The translations under genes and the position numbers were made by a program. From Nemertoderma westbladi (lineage: Eukaryota > Xenacoelomorpha > Nemertodermatida > Nemertodermatidae): a stretch of 64,000 bases of DNA. Of this stretch, positions 32,544-43,726 are shown piece by piece (within the stretch, counting starts at the first letter, position 1; each line of letters starts with the position of its first letter). The notes beneath the pieces were generated by a model, which ran no database searches, was not told the DNA's origin, and saw only the letters and a program-made list of their open reading frames with translations. The stretch spans positions 17,060-81,059 of the forward strand of contig JAUCBJ010007407.1 in assembly GCA_032718475.1 (NCBI GenBank), read 5' to 3'.

Positions 32544-33271
32544 GATCTATTCACGGTGGGGGGTAAACATTTCATGGTTTACACGGACCGCCTATCGGGA
32601 TACCCCATGGCCCACCAATGGCGGGACGACCCCACAGCGCAACAGTGTGCGTTTGTTATTCGCAAATGGTTTGTGGATCTGGGAGTCCCGACTATACTCC
32701 GGTCAGACCGTGGTCCTCAGTTTGCGGCTGCTAGTTTCGGGAAGTTTCTAAACCGTTGGGGTGTTGCTTCGCAACCCAGTACTCCACACTTCCCAAGCAG
32801 CAACGGACACGCGGAAACAAGCGTCAAACAGATAAAACATCTGCTCAAAGAAATTCCTCATCCAGACATTAATTCAGAGGAATTCCAAGAGGGACTCCTT
32901 GAAATGAAGAACACACATCGCGAAGCGGGATTGTCACCAAGCGAGATTGTATTCGGGCGACAATTACGCACTCGGGTTCCGGCGCACCACAACCGGTACG
33001 CGCCGCAATGGCGAGGACGCGCCGATGAAGCCGACCAGAAAGCGGAAAGCAGAAAGTTGGCGAGGTAGTAGGAGTAGAACTCGACGAGATTATCGAATTA
33101 AATTCCCATCAGGGCGGTCTTGGTGGCTAAATCGCCGTTTTATCAGAGTATACCACGAACCGAACTTCCTAGTACAAGAACCCAATAGTATAGGCCGGGA
33201 AACGGATAGTAAATCGGGAAACAGTAATAATCAAAGTGGAACTAATTTTGTACCAGAACCAAGACGTAGCC
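32544..33271 (+). pseudogene. Ty3/Gypsy integrase, right part
   Basis: The frame resumes after LINE E with DLFTVGGKHFMVYTD, then RSDRGPQF (second catalytic Asp) and a region SSNGHAETSVKQIK holding the catalytic Glu. It runs to a TAG at 33066-33068. A frameshift near 33030-33060 moves the C-terminal domain (YRIKFPSGRSWWLNRRFI) into another frame, which continues to the TTAA element at 33272. Reverse transcriptase and LTRs of this Gypsy are not visible. It is a relic in which two later elements inserted. Confidence 0.85.
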
Positions 33272-33780
33272 TTAACCCTATCCATACCGGGGGGGGGGGG
33301 GGGGGGAACTTTTGGAGACGCACTTTATTTGATTGCTTGGTTCAAAGCCAAACCACATTTATTGCAAGTGAAATTCCGTTACTTTTCCTAAAATTTATTA
33401 TTCTTTATCTTAAAACAAAAATTAATTTTCATATTATTATTTATGACCATTAAAAAGACACGTAAACTGACCTGTCTCTGAAACTGTCATATTATTGCTG
33501 AACTATTGTAGGAGGGAAATTTAAAATTCAATCAATTTAATATAAATTTAAAATCAATTTAAACATAATTATAGGATATAAATATTATATTTGAGCATTA
33601 GTGTGTGGCATATTTGAAAAGAGGAATACATTTTGTATCTAAAACTTTTTACTTTAAAGTAATATCATCACACCACACAAAGTTATATGCTTCCAAACTT
33701 TACGTCCCCAAAAGTCCCCCCCCCCCCCCCCCCCCCTGGTAGTTTGAGCGTCTAAAGTACCCCGGTATGGATAGGGTTAA
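33272..33780. mobile_element. TTAA-flanked miniature transposon with poly-G/poly-C ends
   Basis: TTAA at 33272-33275 and 33777-33780 flanks inverted ends CCCTATCCATACCGGGG and its complement. A poly-G run (about 33290-33306) lies inside the left end and a poly-C run (about 33716-33736) inside the right end. TTAA target sites and CCCT ends are those of piggyBac-type transposons. There is no transposase gene, so it is non-autonomous. Confidence 0.85.
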
Positions 33781-36700
33781 GGAGCGTAAAGAAACTGTAC
33801 ATTTCGGGTCTACAACAGTTCATTTTATAGAAAAAAATAGCAAAAAATTGTAAATGAGAAATTAAGTGAGATAAATTGATATCCAACAATTGTAAACATT
33901 GGATTTCAAAACTGAAAGTAACTTAATATAAAATACATATAACTATTCGTATGAGGTACGATCGCAATAGGCATTTTTAAAATGGGCAAGATTAGCCTAT
34001 TTCGATCGCGAAGGGAAAGGGAGATGGAATAGACCCATCAATATTGTATATTGTTGTATGTTGGTGGTGTTATTTGTTATTGTTATTACCATACTCTAGT
34101 GCCCTGTTACATGGCCTATATTTCATATACTTATTGTATGCCTAGACATCGGCCTAGTACAGACTTCAGCACACAGTGTACAGGTGTATAGTGCTGCATG
34201 CAGTAGTGCAGTAGCGCACTACATGCTGACACCTTGTCAGCATCTATATTTAGGAGCCCGCTTGACAGCGGGATACTTACTGTAAGAATCTTCAGGATAC
34301 ATTACATTGACTGACATACTGACTGACTGATAATTATCTAGGTTAAGGCACTTCCTGCCTGGCGATTTTGATGAAATTTTGCAAGTACATTGCTTTTGAG
34401 GTTCATAATCGCGTTACAAAATTTCAGATCGATTCTATGTGTGGTATTCGATATATTTAGTTTTTTGACATTGTTTTGTCGCGAAATTAAAAGCAATGGT
34501 AAAATAACAGCTGGTGTTCATGATGAAATATGGCTTAATATGTTATACACAGTCATAGAAAAACGTGTTGGTTGCCAAGTTTTACTAGTACAGTAGGCTA
34601 TAAGGAAAGGCAATGTTTACTCACACATAAGCTGTTGGTTTCTAATGTATTACCCCATAAGCTGATTGCTCTCCCAGTGCTTCCTAAGGGTATATCTACA
34701 ATGAGGTTACTCACTCTGCTATGTTAGGGGGTGGATCAGGAGAATGAATTTTAGTTACACAAAGCAGTGTGTTGTGTCCTATTGCAGTCGATACTCACTG
34801 TGGATTGCAAAATGTTTTATAGTTGACCTACACTATAATACAGTAGTTGCATGTATTTAAGGAGCCCGCTCTGGCCTACTGCCTAACTTAGCAGTAATAC
34901 CTATATTACATATACACATATTAAAAATATTCTTATTTTTTTTATTACATACGATTTTTTAGCTGAAACGATTTTTTAGCTGAAGTATTAATAGTGTAAA
35001 TTAATTTAATTATATTTTAATACCATTACTACATTGGCATACTGTAAGATAAGTTTTAATATTTCTTACAAATAGTGGTGCGAGCATAAATCAAATCACG
35101 CAAATTTAAAAGAACCGGGTGTGTTGTCATAGCAAAGTTTCAGTTTTTATTATGTGGGACGAGCCACAAAGTACTGCTGAGAAAGACTGAAAGGTTCAAA
35201 GACTGTATGTCAACAATGTTATTATTATTATAGTCTGCGCCACAAACAGAATATGCCAAATAATTAAATTAGCAATATAAATTTCAGAAAAATAGCTATC
35301 GGACTTGGCTGAAGAAATCGAATTATAATCCACTTAGTTTGTTATATTGATGATATTATTACTCTCTGGGAATGTGTTGGAATGGGAGATTGTAAATTAT
35401 TATTGAACAGTAAATATTACATATCCCATAAAAGTCGTCATAATTAATTGTGTAGAAAAAACAATTGTTCACCTTCTCGTTTAGATTAATTAGTAAATAA
35501 ATAAATTAGTTTAGTAGGCCGATTGTATGGTTGTTTAATTTGCGTTATTATTTTTCGCCGCGACCTAGACTTCTATTAATTGTTAAATCTAATGGTTTTC
35601 AAAAAGAAAGGTAACCGTACCTGTACTGGTAAATCTAACTTGTTATTTATCTGGTTGTGAATCATGGGCATTTTCTTATAAATATTCGGTTGTTAGTGGC
35701 AGCAAAGTTTCATTTTTTATTATATATGTGGGGCAAGCCACAAAGTCAGCTATGTATCATCACACCATTTAGACAATTGTTTAGTTTAGTATTGGCTAGG
35801 ATTCTTCCCCCCGGGCTCCTTCCAGCCAGCTTGCTGGCTCTCTAGTTCATACATATACTTATTGACATACTTATAATATATACTTATTTATATTCAATAT
35901 ATGATTGTTTACATGGATTAATATTATCCCCTCGGGAGTTCAGCCAGACATGAGCTAATACAGTTATACCAAATAGTGCGTCTATTTGAGTAAACACCAT
36001 GCCGCCTCTTCCATTTCTAGTATAAGGGATTAAATTCGGCTGACAGGATGTACATTTAAATGTTGAATTAAACCAAAACTAATAATGGGTGATAGTTGAT
36101 ATTCACACAAGTCCAACTAATAATTATCAAACAATTCTCCATGCGAATTTTCAAGGCTAAATAAGCTTGTAGAGATTTCTTTAATTTCATGTTTTATTAC
36201 GATTGAACTCAACAAAACTCAATGTAGTTACAAAATTTCGAATATTTTAAATTAAAAAAACGCCGGGAATATGTTTAGTATACAGTATGTGAGTAGTCCA
36301 TAATAACTTCGATTTAGCAAATACCAATCATTGATAGATAAATAATTTGTAGTTCAAATATACCTTAAAATGAAATTTTGCTGAAATTTTTGTGAAATGA
36401 AAAGTGCTGGTTACCTATCTCTACAAATCGGGTGATTCATAATTCTTTGCTACGTGTCTAATTATTAATTAAACTAATCATTAGTCTCATTTTAACCGTC
36501 TTCCTAGCATGTAGACCAACGATAATGACAATAATGTAACTATTAATTTTCGCCAAATTCGAAAATAAAGTGGCTCTAAAAAATTTTCTACTGCTTCATT
36601 AGGTGCCAAACGTCAACCACTCGTTATATAACATATTTTGAACATTTTCACAAAATATTTTTGAAATCTGCGATATAGTGCCACACCGATTTGTTGTTGT

Positions 36701-37069
36701 TGCATGGAATGAGCCTGCAGTGGAAATCTAAAACGTCTCGCAGGAGGTTTTGTGTTACAAGTCAGTCATGGATGGATCAAAACGACTTCGTAACCTTCCT
36801 ACAAGCAGTTGTTTGTCTGTACCACGGAATAGGCCTTGATAGTCAACATTTTCAACGTTTATAGTACACATGTGGAGCATAGTATATATTACTTACATAC
36901 TGTAATATATGGCACGCAACGTGCCGACTACGTGATGTTTGTGCATAATTCACTGCCTAATACTGTCACAAACTTCCTTTTAACACGATGTTTCGCACTG
37001 TTATAAATGCAGCATTTCCTCTTTCATAAAACTTGTCATTTTCATTAAATGTCCCTTGATCGGTAATGG
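33781..37069. other. AT-rich intergenic region without recognised genes
   Basis: The first bases after 33780 may continue the Gypsy frame for about 35 codons. Otherwise I see no coding region. Two related copies of AGCAAAGTTTCA.TTTTTATTAT..GTGGG.C.AGCCACAAAGT lie near 35132-35183 and 35698-35748. A hairpin GTAGTGC-N6-GCACTAC lies near 34204-34226. Confidence 0.5.
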
Positions 37070-37916
37070 TGAAAAATATCGAGACTTGAAAAATATCGAG
37101 AGTAAAAATAACGAGAGTAAAAATATCGAGAGTAAAAATAACGAGAGTAAAAATAACGAGAGTAAAAATATCGAGAGTAAAAATAACGAGTGGGAAAATT
37201 AACGTGATTAAAAAATATCGAGAGTAAAAATAACACAAGATGAAAAATATCGAAAATAACGAGTGTTGAAAAATATCGAGTGTTGAAAAATATCGAGAGT
37301 AAAAATATCGAGTGTTGAAAAATATCGAGTGTTGAAAAATATCGAGTGTTGAAAAATATCGAGTGTTGAAAAATATCGAGTGTTGAAAAATATCGAGTGT
37401 TGAAAAATATCGAGTGTTGAAAAATATCGAGAGTAAAAATATCAAGAGTAAAAATATCGAGAGTAAAAATAACGAGTGTTGAAAATTAACGTGATTAAAA
37501 AATATCGAGAGTAAAAATAACACGAGATGAAAAATATCGAAAATAACGAGTGTTGAAAAATATCGGTGTTGAAAATATCGAGTGTTGAAAAATATCGAGT
37601 GTTGAAAAATATCGAGAGTAAAAATATCGAGTCTTGAAAAATATCGAGTGTTGAAAAATATCGAGAGTAAAAATATCGAGTGTTGAAAAATATCGAGTGT
37701 TGAAAAATATCGAGAGTAAAAATATCGAGAGTAAAAATATCGAGTGTTGAAAAATATCGAGAGTAAAAATATCGAGTGTTGAAAAATATCGAGAGTAAAA
37801 ATAACGAGTGTTGAAAATATCGAGTGTTGAAAAATATCGAGTGTTGAAAATATCGAGTGTTGAAAATATCGAGTGTTGAAAAATATCGAGTGTTGAAAAA
37901 TATCGAGAGTACAAAT
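37070..37916 (-). repeat. Satellite array, left arm (15- and 17-bp units)
   Basis: Two unit types are mixed: GAGTGTTGAAAAATATC (17 bp) and GAGAGTAAAAATATC (15 bp), with variants containing AACGAG. Long open frames on either strand here (Phe/Tyr/Ser/Arg-rich) are products of the repeat and not genes. Confidence 0.95.
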
Positions 37917-38230
37917 ATTTCATTTTGCTTGAGCATTTTATTTAGAATTATGGAACAATATTGCAGTGCATGGGTTACAACAGTGCAAGTGCAAGTGAAT
38001 GGCATTATGTAATACACCTTGGGTACCCATTTACCAGATTTATTATACTAGCTAGTTTTTGCTATTTTTTTAATAAATATTATAAAAGAAGTGCTAGCTA
38101 TAAATTTTGATAAATATTCTTAAATATTATATTAGAACACGTATAAGCTACCAAATTTCGATAAATTTTTAGTAAAAACATTATTAGTAAAAAAAATTAT
38201 CATACAACCCTTATTTTAAAAAATTGTTAC
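37917..38230. other. Spacer between the two satellite arms
   Basis: About 310 bp of AT-rich non-repeat DNA separates arms of opposite orientation. No gene. Confidence 0.7.
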
Positions 38231-38820
38231 TATCGATATTTTTACTCTCGATATTTTTCAACATTCTATATTTTTTTCAACACTCGATATTTTTACTCTC
38301 GATATTTTTCAACACTCGATATTTTTCAACACTCGATATTTTTCAACACTCGATATTTTTCAACACTCGATATTTTTCAACACTCGATATTTTTACTCTC
38401 GATATTTTTCAACACTCGATATTTTTACTCTCGATATTTTTCAACACTCGATATTTTTACTCTCGATATTTTTCAACACTCGATATTTTTACTCTCGATA
38501 TTTTTCAACACTCGATATTTTTACTCTCGATATTTTTCAACACTCGATATTTTTACTCTCGATATTATTCAACACTCGATATTTTTACTCTCGATATTTT
38601 TCAACACTCGATATTTTTACTCTCGATATTTTTCAACACTCGATATTTTTACTCTCGATATTTTTCAACACTCGATATTTTTACTCTCGATATTTTTACC
38701 CTCGATATTTTTACTCTCAATATTTTTTGAACTCTCGATATTATCGTTATTTTTCAACACTCGATGTTTTTACTCGCGTTATTTTTACTCTCGATATTTT
38801 TCATGTCTCGATATTTTTCA
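38231..38820 (+). repeat. Satellite array, right arm (inverted relative to the left arm)
   Basis: The same two units appear in reverse complement: GATATTTTTCAACACTC and GATATTTTTACTCTC. From about 38390 to 38690 they alternate almost strictly, making a 32-bp higher-order unit. The left arm is much less regular. Again the long frame is a by-product of the repeat. Confidence 0.95.
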
Positions 38821-40280
38821 ATATAACCGTCTGTATGTACATCTACATCTGATTATACCAGTTGCCGGCGCCGTCGGTCGTACAAATACACAGTCTTGAA
38901 TTAACATATTTAACCGTTAACAAGAGCAGAAACCGTAAACGAAGAAATTCATTTTCTTTTGTCGCTGACACGTGTCAGGAGCGTAGAAATGCGGTATAGT
39001 GCTGTCGTAGTTCAGTACCGTACCGGTAGTTCTGTAGCTGGCAGTTCAGCAGTTGCTACCAGTCCGGTTATACTTCTACAGTCTGACAGTAGTCAGGTAG
39101 TAGGGCGGTACGGCGGGCGGTGCCAACAGACCCTCTAATCTAATTCAGGACCGCAGTCCAACAGTCCGGAGTCCGCACTGCATGGCTAATTAGGGCCTAC
39201 AGAATTAGGCCTGTCCTGTAGTACAAGTATACGTGATCTATAATGACTGAACCGGTACCGCGGTACTAGTCAGCCAGTACCGTAAAACACCGAATACAGT
39301 ATGGCTGTATGGTATTGCAGTATTGCTGTATTGGATGATTACAGGATTCCTGATTCAGGGATTGACATTGAGTATAGTACCGGTTAAGGCAGACAGGCCA
39401 CAATGGCATTACTGTAATTTCCCAGCTGATTTAGTCTCCTAGCAACCTGTTGATGTCAAGCGTAATAATTTTGGATAAATAAATTTATTATAACTGTAAG
39501 ACAGTTACATTGGTGCTGCACGAAGGCCCCAAGCAAATTCAACTTGGAAAATTTCTAAACTTTTGACAGACTATTTGTGTACCAAATTTGGTTACATTTC
39601 ATCGAGGATTGATCGAGTTATTAACGTTCAAAATTTAACACTGCAAAAAAAGCGACAGAACGACAGAACGACAGGTTGATTAATGGTACCCCTACGCTAA
39701 GGCTCACTCACTTCGTGGCTCGCCCCACAGAGCAACAGACACACCGATTGAGTTAGTGGTACCTGTATGCTAAGCTCGCTTACTTTCGTCGCTCGCCCCA
39801 CATGTACATTATATTGGTTGGTCCGATGTTTTAATTAGGCTAACTGAGAATGTATTAGGTATAAATAGTTCGTATTCTTTATTTTATTTATCTAATACAG
39901 AAAGACCCCTTCGCAGAATAAACTGCTCTTTGGGGCCGTTTCCCAGGTTACGGATAGGGATAACATTTCACACATCGCGATCGCAGTAATTGTGATTATG
40001 ATTTATTTGCCTAGGCGAATGTGTATTACATTAAAAGGGAGGAAGTTTTTTGGTTGATATAAATCATTATTGGTTTGCATCTTCCAATCCCATCTGTTTC
40101 TTGGAGTCTGTGTAAGACAAGTTCGTTTAAAGCCATCTTGATGGCGTTCTAGTTGTACATACAGTAAATTATCCTACAGTATAACTACTATGGTGACATT
40201 TGGAATAAAAACATGTATACAAATGGGTACGCGTCCAAAGTACGCGCGGCAAACTGTGGGAAGGCAACCTAACCAGGCTG
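38821..40280. other. Non-coding region rich in TACCGGTA-like words, with a dispersed repeat
   Basis: 38970-39420 is rich in CAGT and TACCGGTA-type words. About 39500-39810 looks like a dispersed repeat: it has ACCAAATTTGGTTACATTTC, GTTCAAAATTTAAC, a short GACAGAACGACAGAACGACAG tract, then CTAAGGCTCACTCACTTCGTGGCTCGCCCCACA. The same order recurs at about 40930-41155. No gene. Confidence 0.5.
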
Positions 40281-40661
40281 TTGGACATCAGGCCAAATAT
40301 GGGAATAGGATATCAGGCCGGAAATTATGATTCACATGGTCTGCCAGAGTGGGCGACAGATCCACCAGCATTCTATGGGATTCAAATGGGAGCACCACCA
40401 CAGATAGTGTGTAATCGGGTCATACACGCAGAAGTCATGGCACAAACCAGGCTCACAGCATTAAACCCAAACGCCAATGTATACGAATGTTATCCCAGAA
40501 CTATGGAGAGCAGACATACCAGAGCAGTGCTTATTTGTACAGGATGGGACCAGTTCAACACGGCAGAGTATAACATGGCACAAAAAGAGCAACAATATAA
40601 CCAGCAAATAGCCCTTATAGTGACGGGAAGTGGCAGCAACAATCATATGTTAATCCGCTAG
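40281..40661 (+). CDS. Hypothetical 126-codon ORF, unrecognised
   Basis: It is open from an in-frame start near 40281 to TAG at 40659-40661. The predicted protein starts MDIRPNMGIGYQAGNYDSHG and is rich in Gln, Asn, Gly and Tyr, with a central CNRVIHAEVMAQTRL. I see no signal peptide, membrane segment or known motif. The base composition is more GC-balanced than the flanks, which makes it more coding-like than other small frames here. It could be one exon, a fragment of an unknown element or chance. No neighbours give context. Confidence 0.3.
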   Translation: MDIRPNMGIGYQAGNYDSHGLPEWATDPPAFYGIQMGAPPQIVCNRVIHAEVMAQTRLTALNPNANVYECYPRTMESRHTRAVLICTGWDQFNTAEYNMAQKEQQYNQQIALIVTGSGSNNHMLIR

Positions 40662-40789
40662 GTGGTGTCAAATTGTCATTCTGCAATTTCGTACTTACCA
40701 GTGCAGCACTGTACAGCAGTACCGTACCGGTAGGCCTATGTCATTACTTCTGAGTCTCTAGCGGATCCCCAATTAAATGTCTTAACTTT

Positions 40790-41037
40790 TCAATTTCGTA
40801 AAATATAGATTTCATGATTCTCTACAGGCCACCAAAATTTCAGCTCAGGAAAATGAGGCCTTCCCGAGAAATTTAACATTTTCTAAAAACCACATAATCT
40901 GTCGTAGCTGACGTCAGACTGCATGATTTTTCACCAAACTTTACAAACTTTCTAAACTTTCTCTCTACTACTTACCTACTAAGTTTGGTTCAATTCCGAA
41001 CCAGCGATGCAGAGAAATTCGCGTTCAAACATTTACC

Positions 41038-41085
<48 letters not shown>

Positions 41086-41165
41086 GGACATGCCCCATTT
41101 GCCCTATATGAACCGTATGCCAAGGCTCGCCGACTACGTGTCTCGCCCCACATAGCATGATTAAC
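40790..41165 (+). repeat. Dispersed repeat with (GACA)n tract and GGCTCGCC...CTCGCCCCACA end
   Basis: It has AAGTTTGGTTCAATTCCGAACC, then CGTTCAAACATTTACC, a pure GACA microsatellite (about 41037-41090), then GTATGCCAAGGCTCGCCGACTACGTGTCTCGCCCCACATAG. The order matches 39500-39810. A related tail occurs near 54857-54880. It may be a SINE or the 3' tail of a LINE. Confidence 0.55.
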
Positions 41166-41798
41166 TGCGAGGCATACAGATCGTTCAAGGTTGTGCTTGC
41201 TAAATAGATATGTTACGCAATCAAATTTGCTTGTTAGAGAAGAAAGGGAGACTAAAGTGACTCAACTGGTTGCTACTCTCAAGCTGTTTTATTTGATTTC
41301 CGCCCTAAACATATTAATTTTAAAATTAATATTTAACTTAAAACGGCGATACTACATTATTATTAATAGTAATAAAAATGCGCTATTAGTCCCCTACAAT
41401 TTCATTTTAGAGATATTTTAATTGGTTAATTATTATATTAATTCTTTAAATATTTTCAACTTTTTCTTTTACAAAAATTAAGTAACATTTTTTTGTCCGA
41501 ATTTTCAATCCGCAGTTTATAAGTTTATTTTTGAGTAAGTTCGGATAAGAAAGGGGAGAACATATGTGTGGACCGGTACTCCTCTATGTGGCAGTTGGCG
41601 ATATAAACTTGTAAATACAAATGCGGACTAAATCATACCCTTATATTATAAAATATATACATTGGTAAGTTACGCCTTCCATGTGTGTAGGTTTCCAGAA
41701 CAGAATATGACTTCGTTTTTGCTTCTCCAGCAGTAACCACTGAATGTAATTTTAATTTTTTAATACCTTTATGGTAATATTTACACCATAACCCTTAA
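41166..41798. other. AT-rich spacer without genes
   Basis: Nothing supported as coding. It ends at the TTAA border of the next transposon. Confidence 0.5.
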
Positions 41799-42430
41799 TT
41801 AACCCTATTAAACCCGGGGGGGGGGGGGTCAATATGACCCCCCCCCCCGTGGTTTTTTTATAATAATTCTGAAAAAAACGCAGTTGGGAATCTGAAATTT
41901 TATGACCTTTCCTAAAAATCTATTGTCTTCCTAGTAGTGAAAACCGTTTTCAAAAATATTTGGTAGTTTTCGAGTTAATGCACCATTTTTTAACCCTACT
42001 TTTGGCACTTTTTTGAGAGGTTTTTTGAAAATTACATTTCATTAAATATTAATTGTAACATCTCTATTGGCTCATTCCATGAAAAGGTCAACCTCCCCAC
42101 TAATTTCGAAAAATGAGATGTAGCTTTGAATTTATACTTATTTTAGGTCAAAATTTATCGTACTTCATGAATTCAGTGCTAAAAATTGTATCAACGCAGG
42201 TGGTTTCTCAATAATAGTCGAATTACAAATTATGCACCTGCTCTGCACAAAATGTGAATAAAAGTGTGCAAAAGTTTCGTTTCCTGTAGGCACTTCCTAT
42301 GACCAATAAATTAACATTTCTGAGCATGTACCAAATCAAAAACAAACCCATTTTCGAATTTTTTTGGTTTCCTTTAATTTCACCAGTGTTTCAATCCTCT
42401 ATAATGAAATCGATAAAGTTAATCATGTGA
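41799..42430 (+). mobile_element. One end of a TTAA transposon, interrupted by element C
   Basis: TTAA (41799-41802) followed by CCCTATTAAACCCGG, a poly-G run, TCAATATGA and a poly-C run. It matches the inverted right end of 60862-62457 over about 270 bp, to near 42068. The rest up to 42430 is AT-rich and diverges from that copy. The opposite TTAA end was not found beyond element C, so this copy is either diverged or incomplete. Confidence 0.75.
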
Positions 42431-43648
42431 TGTTCGCGCTTTTGAAGACCTTTAGCAGTTTAACCTGCCAAAATTTATATGTCTTCTAGTTAATTAAAAC
42501 CACTTTAGCATACGACAATATTTTATGCTAATACGCAAAACATTAACCGAAGTCAGCCCATGCGCGATCATTCACCCGATGGATCTACACCCGGGAGACT
42601 GAATTCGGATCCTTGAATTGTATTATTACAGTGTAAGGTTGCAGTGTAAACTTACTGTATTATTCGATAGATCGTTAATAATTAATCTCTGACAGATATT
42701 ATTGGCTTTCGGGAAATATTAACAGTTCCTTTAGGACGTGGCGCTTTATCTATTTAAACAGAACTAAGACTTATACTAAAACGCAACGATACTGCTTATG
42801 ATTAAAGTATAAAGCGTATTCTTTAGGAAATACTTTGTTACCAATCTCAATCATACACACTATTCTGCCGACAGTCAGTATATTTGATCACACATAAAGA
42901 GAGCAGTAATTGACTCACGTAGGGTCTGCTAAATAACATTGGATTCAATACACACCACATTAATATAAATCGCAATTGTTATGTATAGCCGGTCTCTCTA
43001 ACCTGTAGTGTTATCAAGAAAATTGGGAATTGGGTGATTTATCCGTATTATCCAAATAGCAATATTTCCATCAACAAAATAAGTACAATTAATAACTGAC
43101 GGTAAAATAACAGTACAAACAATATGATTAGTTAAATTGATCGGTAGTTAGGTAACAGTTTATACTTTCGATAATTCAAGCAGTTTACGGTACAGCAGTA
43201 TCTATCCAAAATGCCGGTGTTTCTGGCTTAGACAGCAATAACAACAAAGTATCAAGTAAGGCAGTAAGACTGAACACTCTCCTTATGATCGACTAAAAGC
43301 TACACGTCGACAGGAAAAATCGCTCTGATTGGCTCAAGCCAAACAAAGAACCGTGCGTCCAATGGCTGTTTCCATGTCAGCAACCAGCTGTTAGATGTCG
43401 TAATATGAATTATCACGGCTAAACTGTGAAAGGTAGTTGGTGCATGGCAGGTTTTTTGCCTTACCATGTCCACTAAAACACGTATATAGCAGAATTACTC
43501 TTATGTCCGTTAAAACACCTGTAAAGGTACCTTGCGGGCGAGGGGAATATATCTACAGTTAGAAAACCTTTTAGAGTATTCCAGCGCCTGTGGGGAAACT
43601 GGATTGCGAAGCAAAAGGGGCCAGTTATATCCCACAGAAGCTTTTACA
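42431..43648 (-). repeat. 3' LTR of element C
   Basis: In element orientation it runs TGTAAAAGCTTCTGTGGG to AAAGCGCGAACA. It pairs with 53234-54451. The roughly 350 bp at the downstream end (42431-42780) differ from the other LTR at about 25 positions. The other roughly 870 bp differ at about one position (G/A near 43172). Confidence 0.95.
43318..43335 (-). promoter_or_regulatory. CCAAT-box block in the C 3' LTR
   Basis: GAGCCAATCAGAGCGATT on the minus strand is shared with the 5' LTR copy at 54121-54138 and with the LTR of element A. Confidence 0.45.
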
Positions 43649-43658
43649 CCGCTCCCAG
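43649..43658 (-). other. Polypurine tract of element C
   Basis: The minus strand reads CTGGGAGCGG directly before the 3' LTR, the same as in element A. Confidence 0.7.
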
Positions 43659-43726
43659 AAAATGGGATTTAAGTCTATAAAATATACAAAATCACAGTTT
43701 CTAAAATATAAAAATACTCTAAACAG

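Noticed and set aside
36966-38730. Long open frames on both strands (up to 191 codons) in the satellite arms
   Set aside because: They translate the 15/17-bp units into a monotonous Phe/Tyr/Ser/Arg pattern in several frames at once; no independent evidence of coding.
37070-38820. CRISPR-like array
   Set aside because: Units are contiguous, without unique spacers, and the DNA is eukaryotic; it is a tandem satellite.
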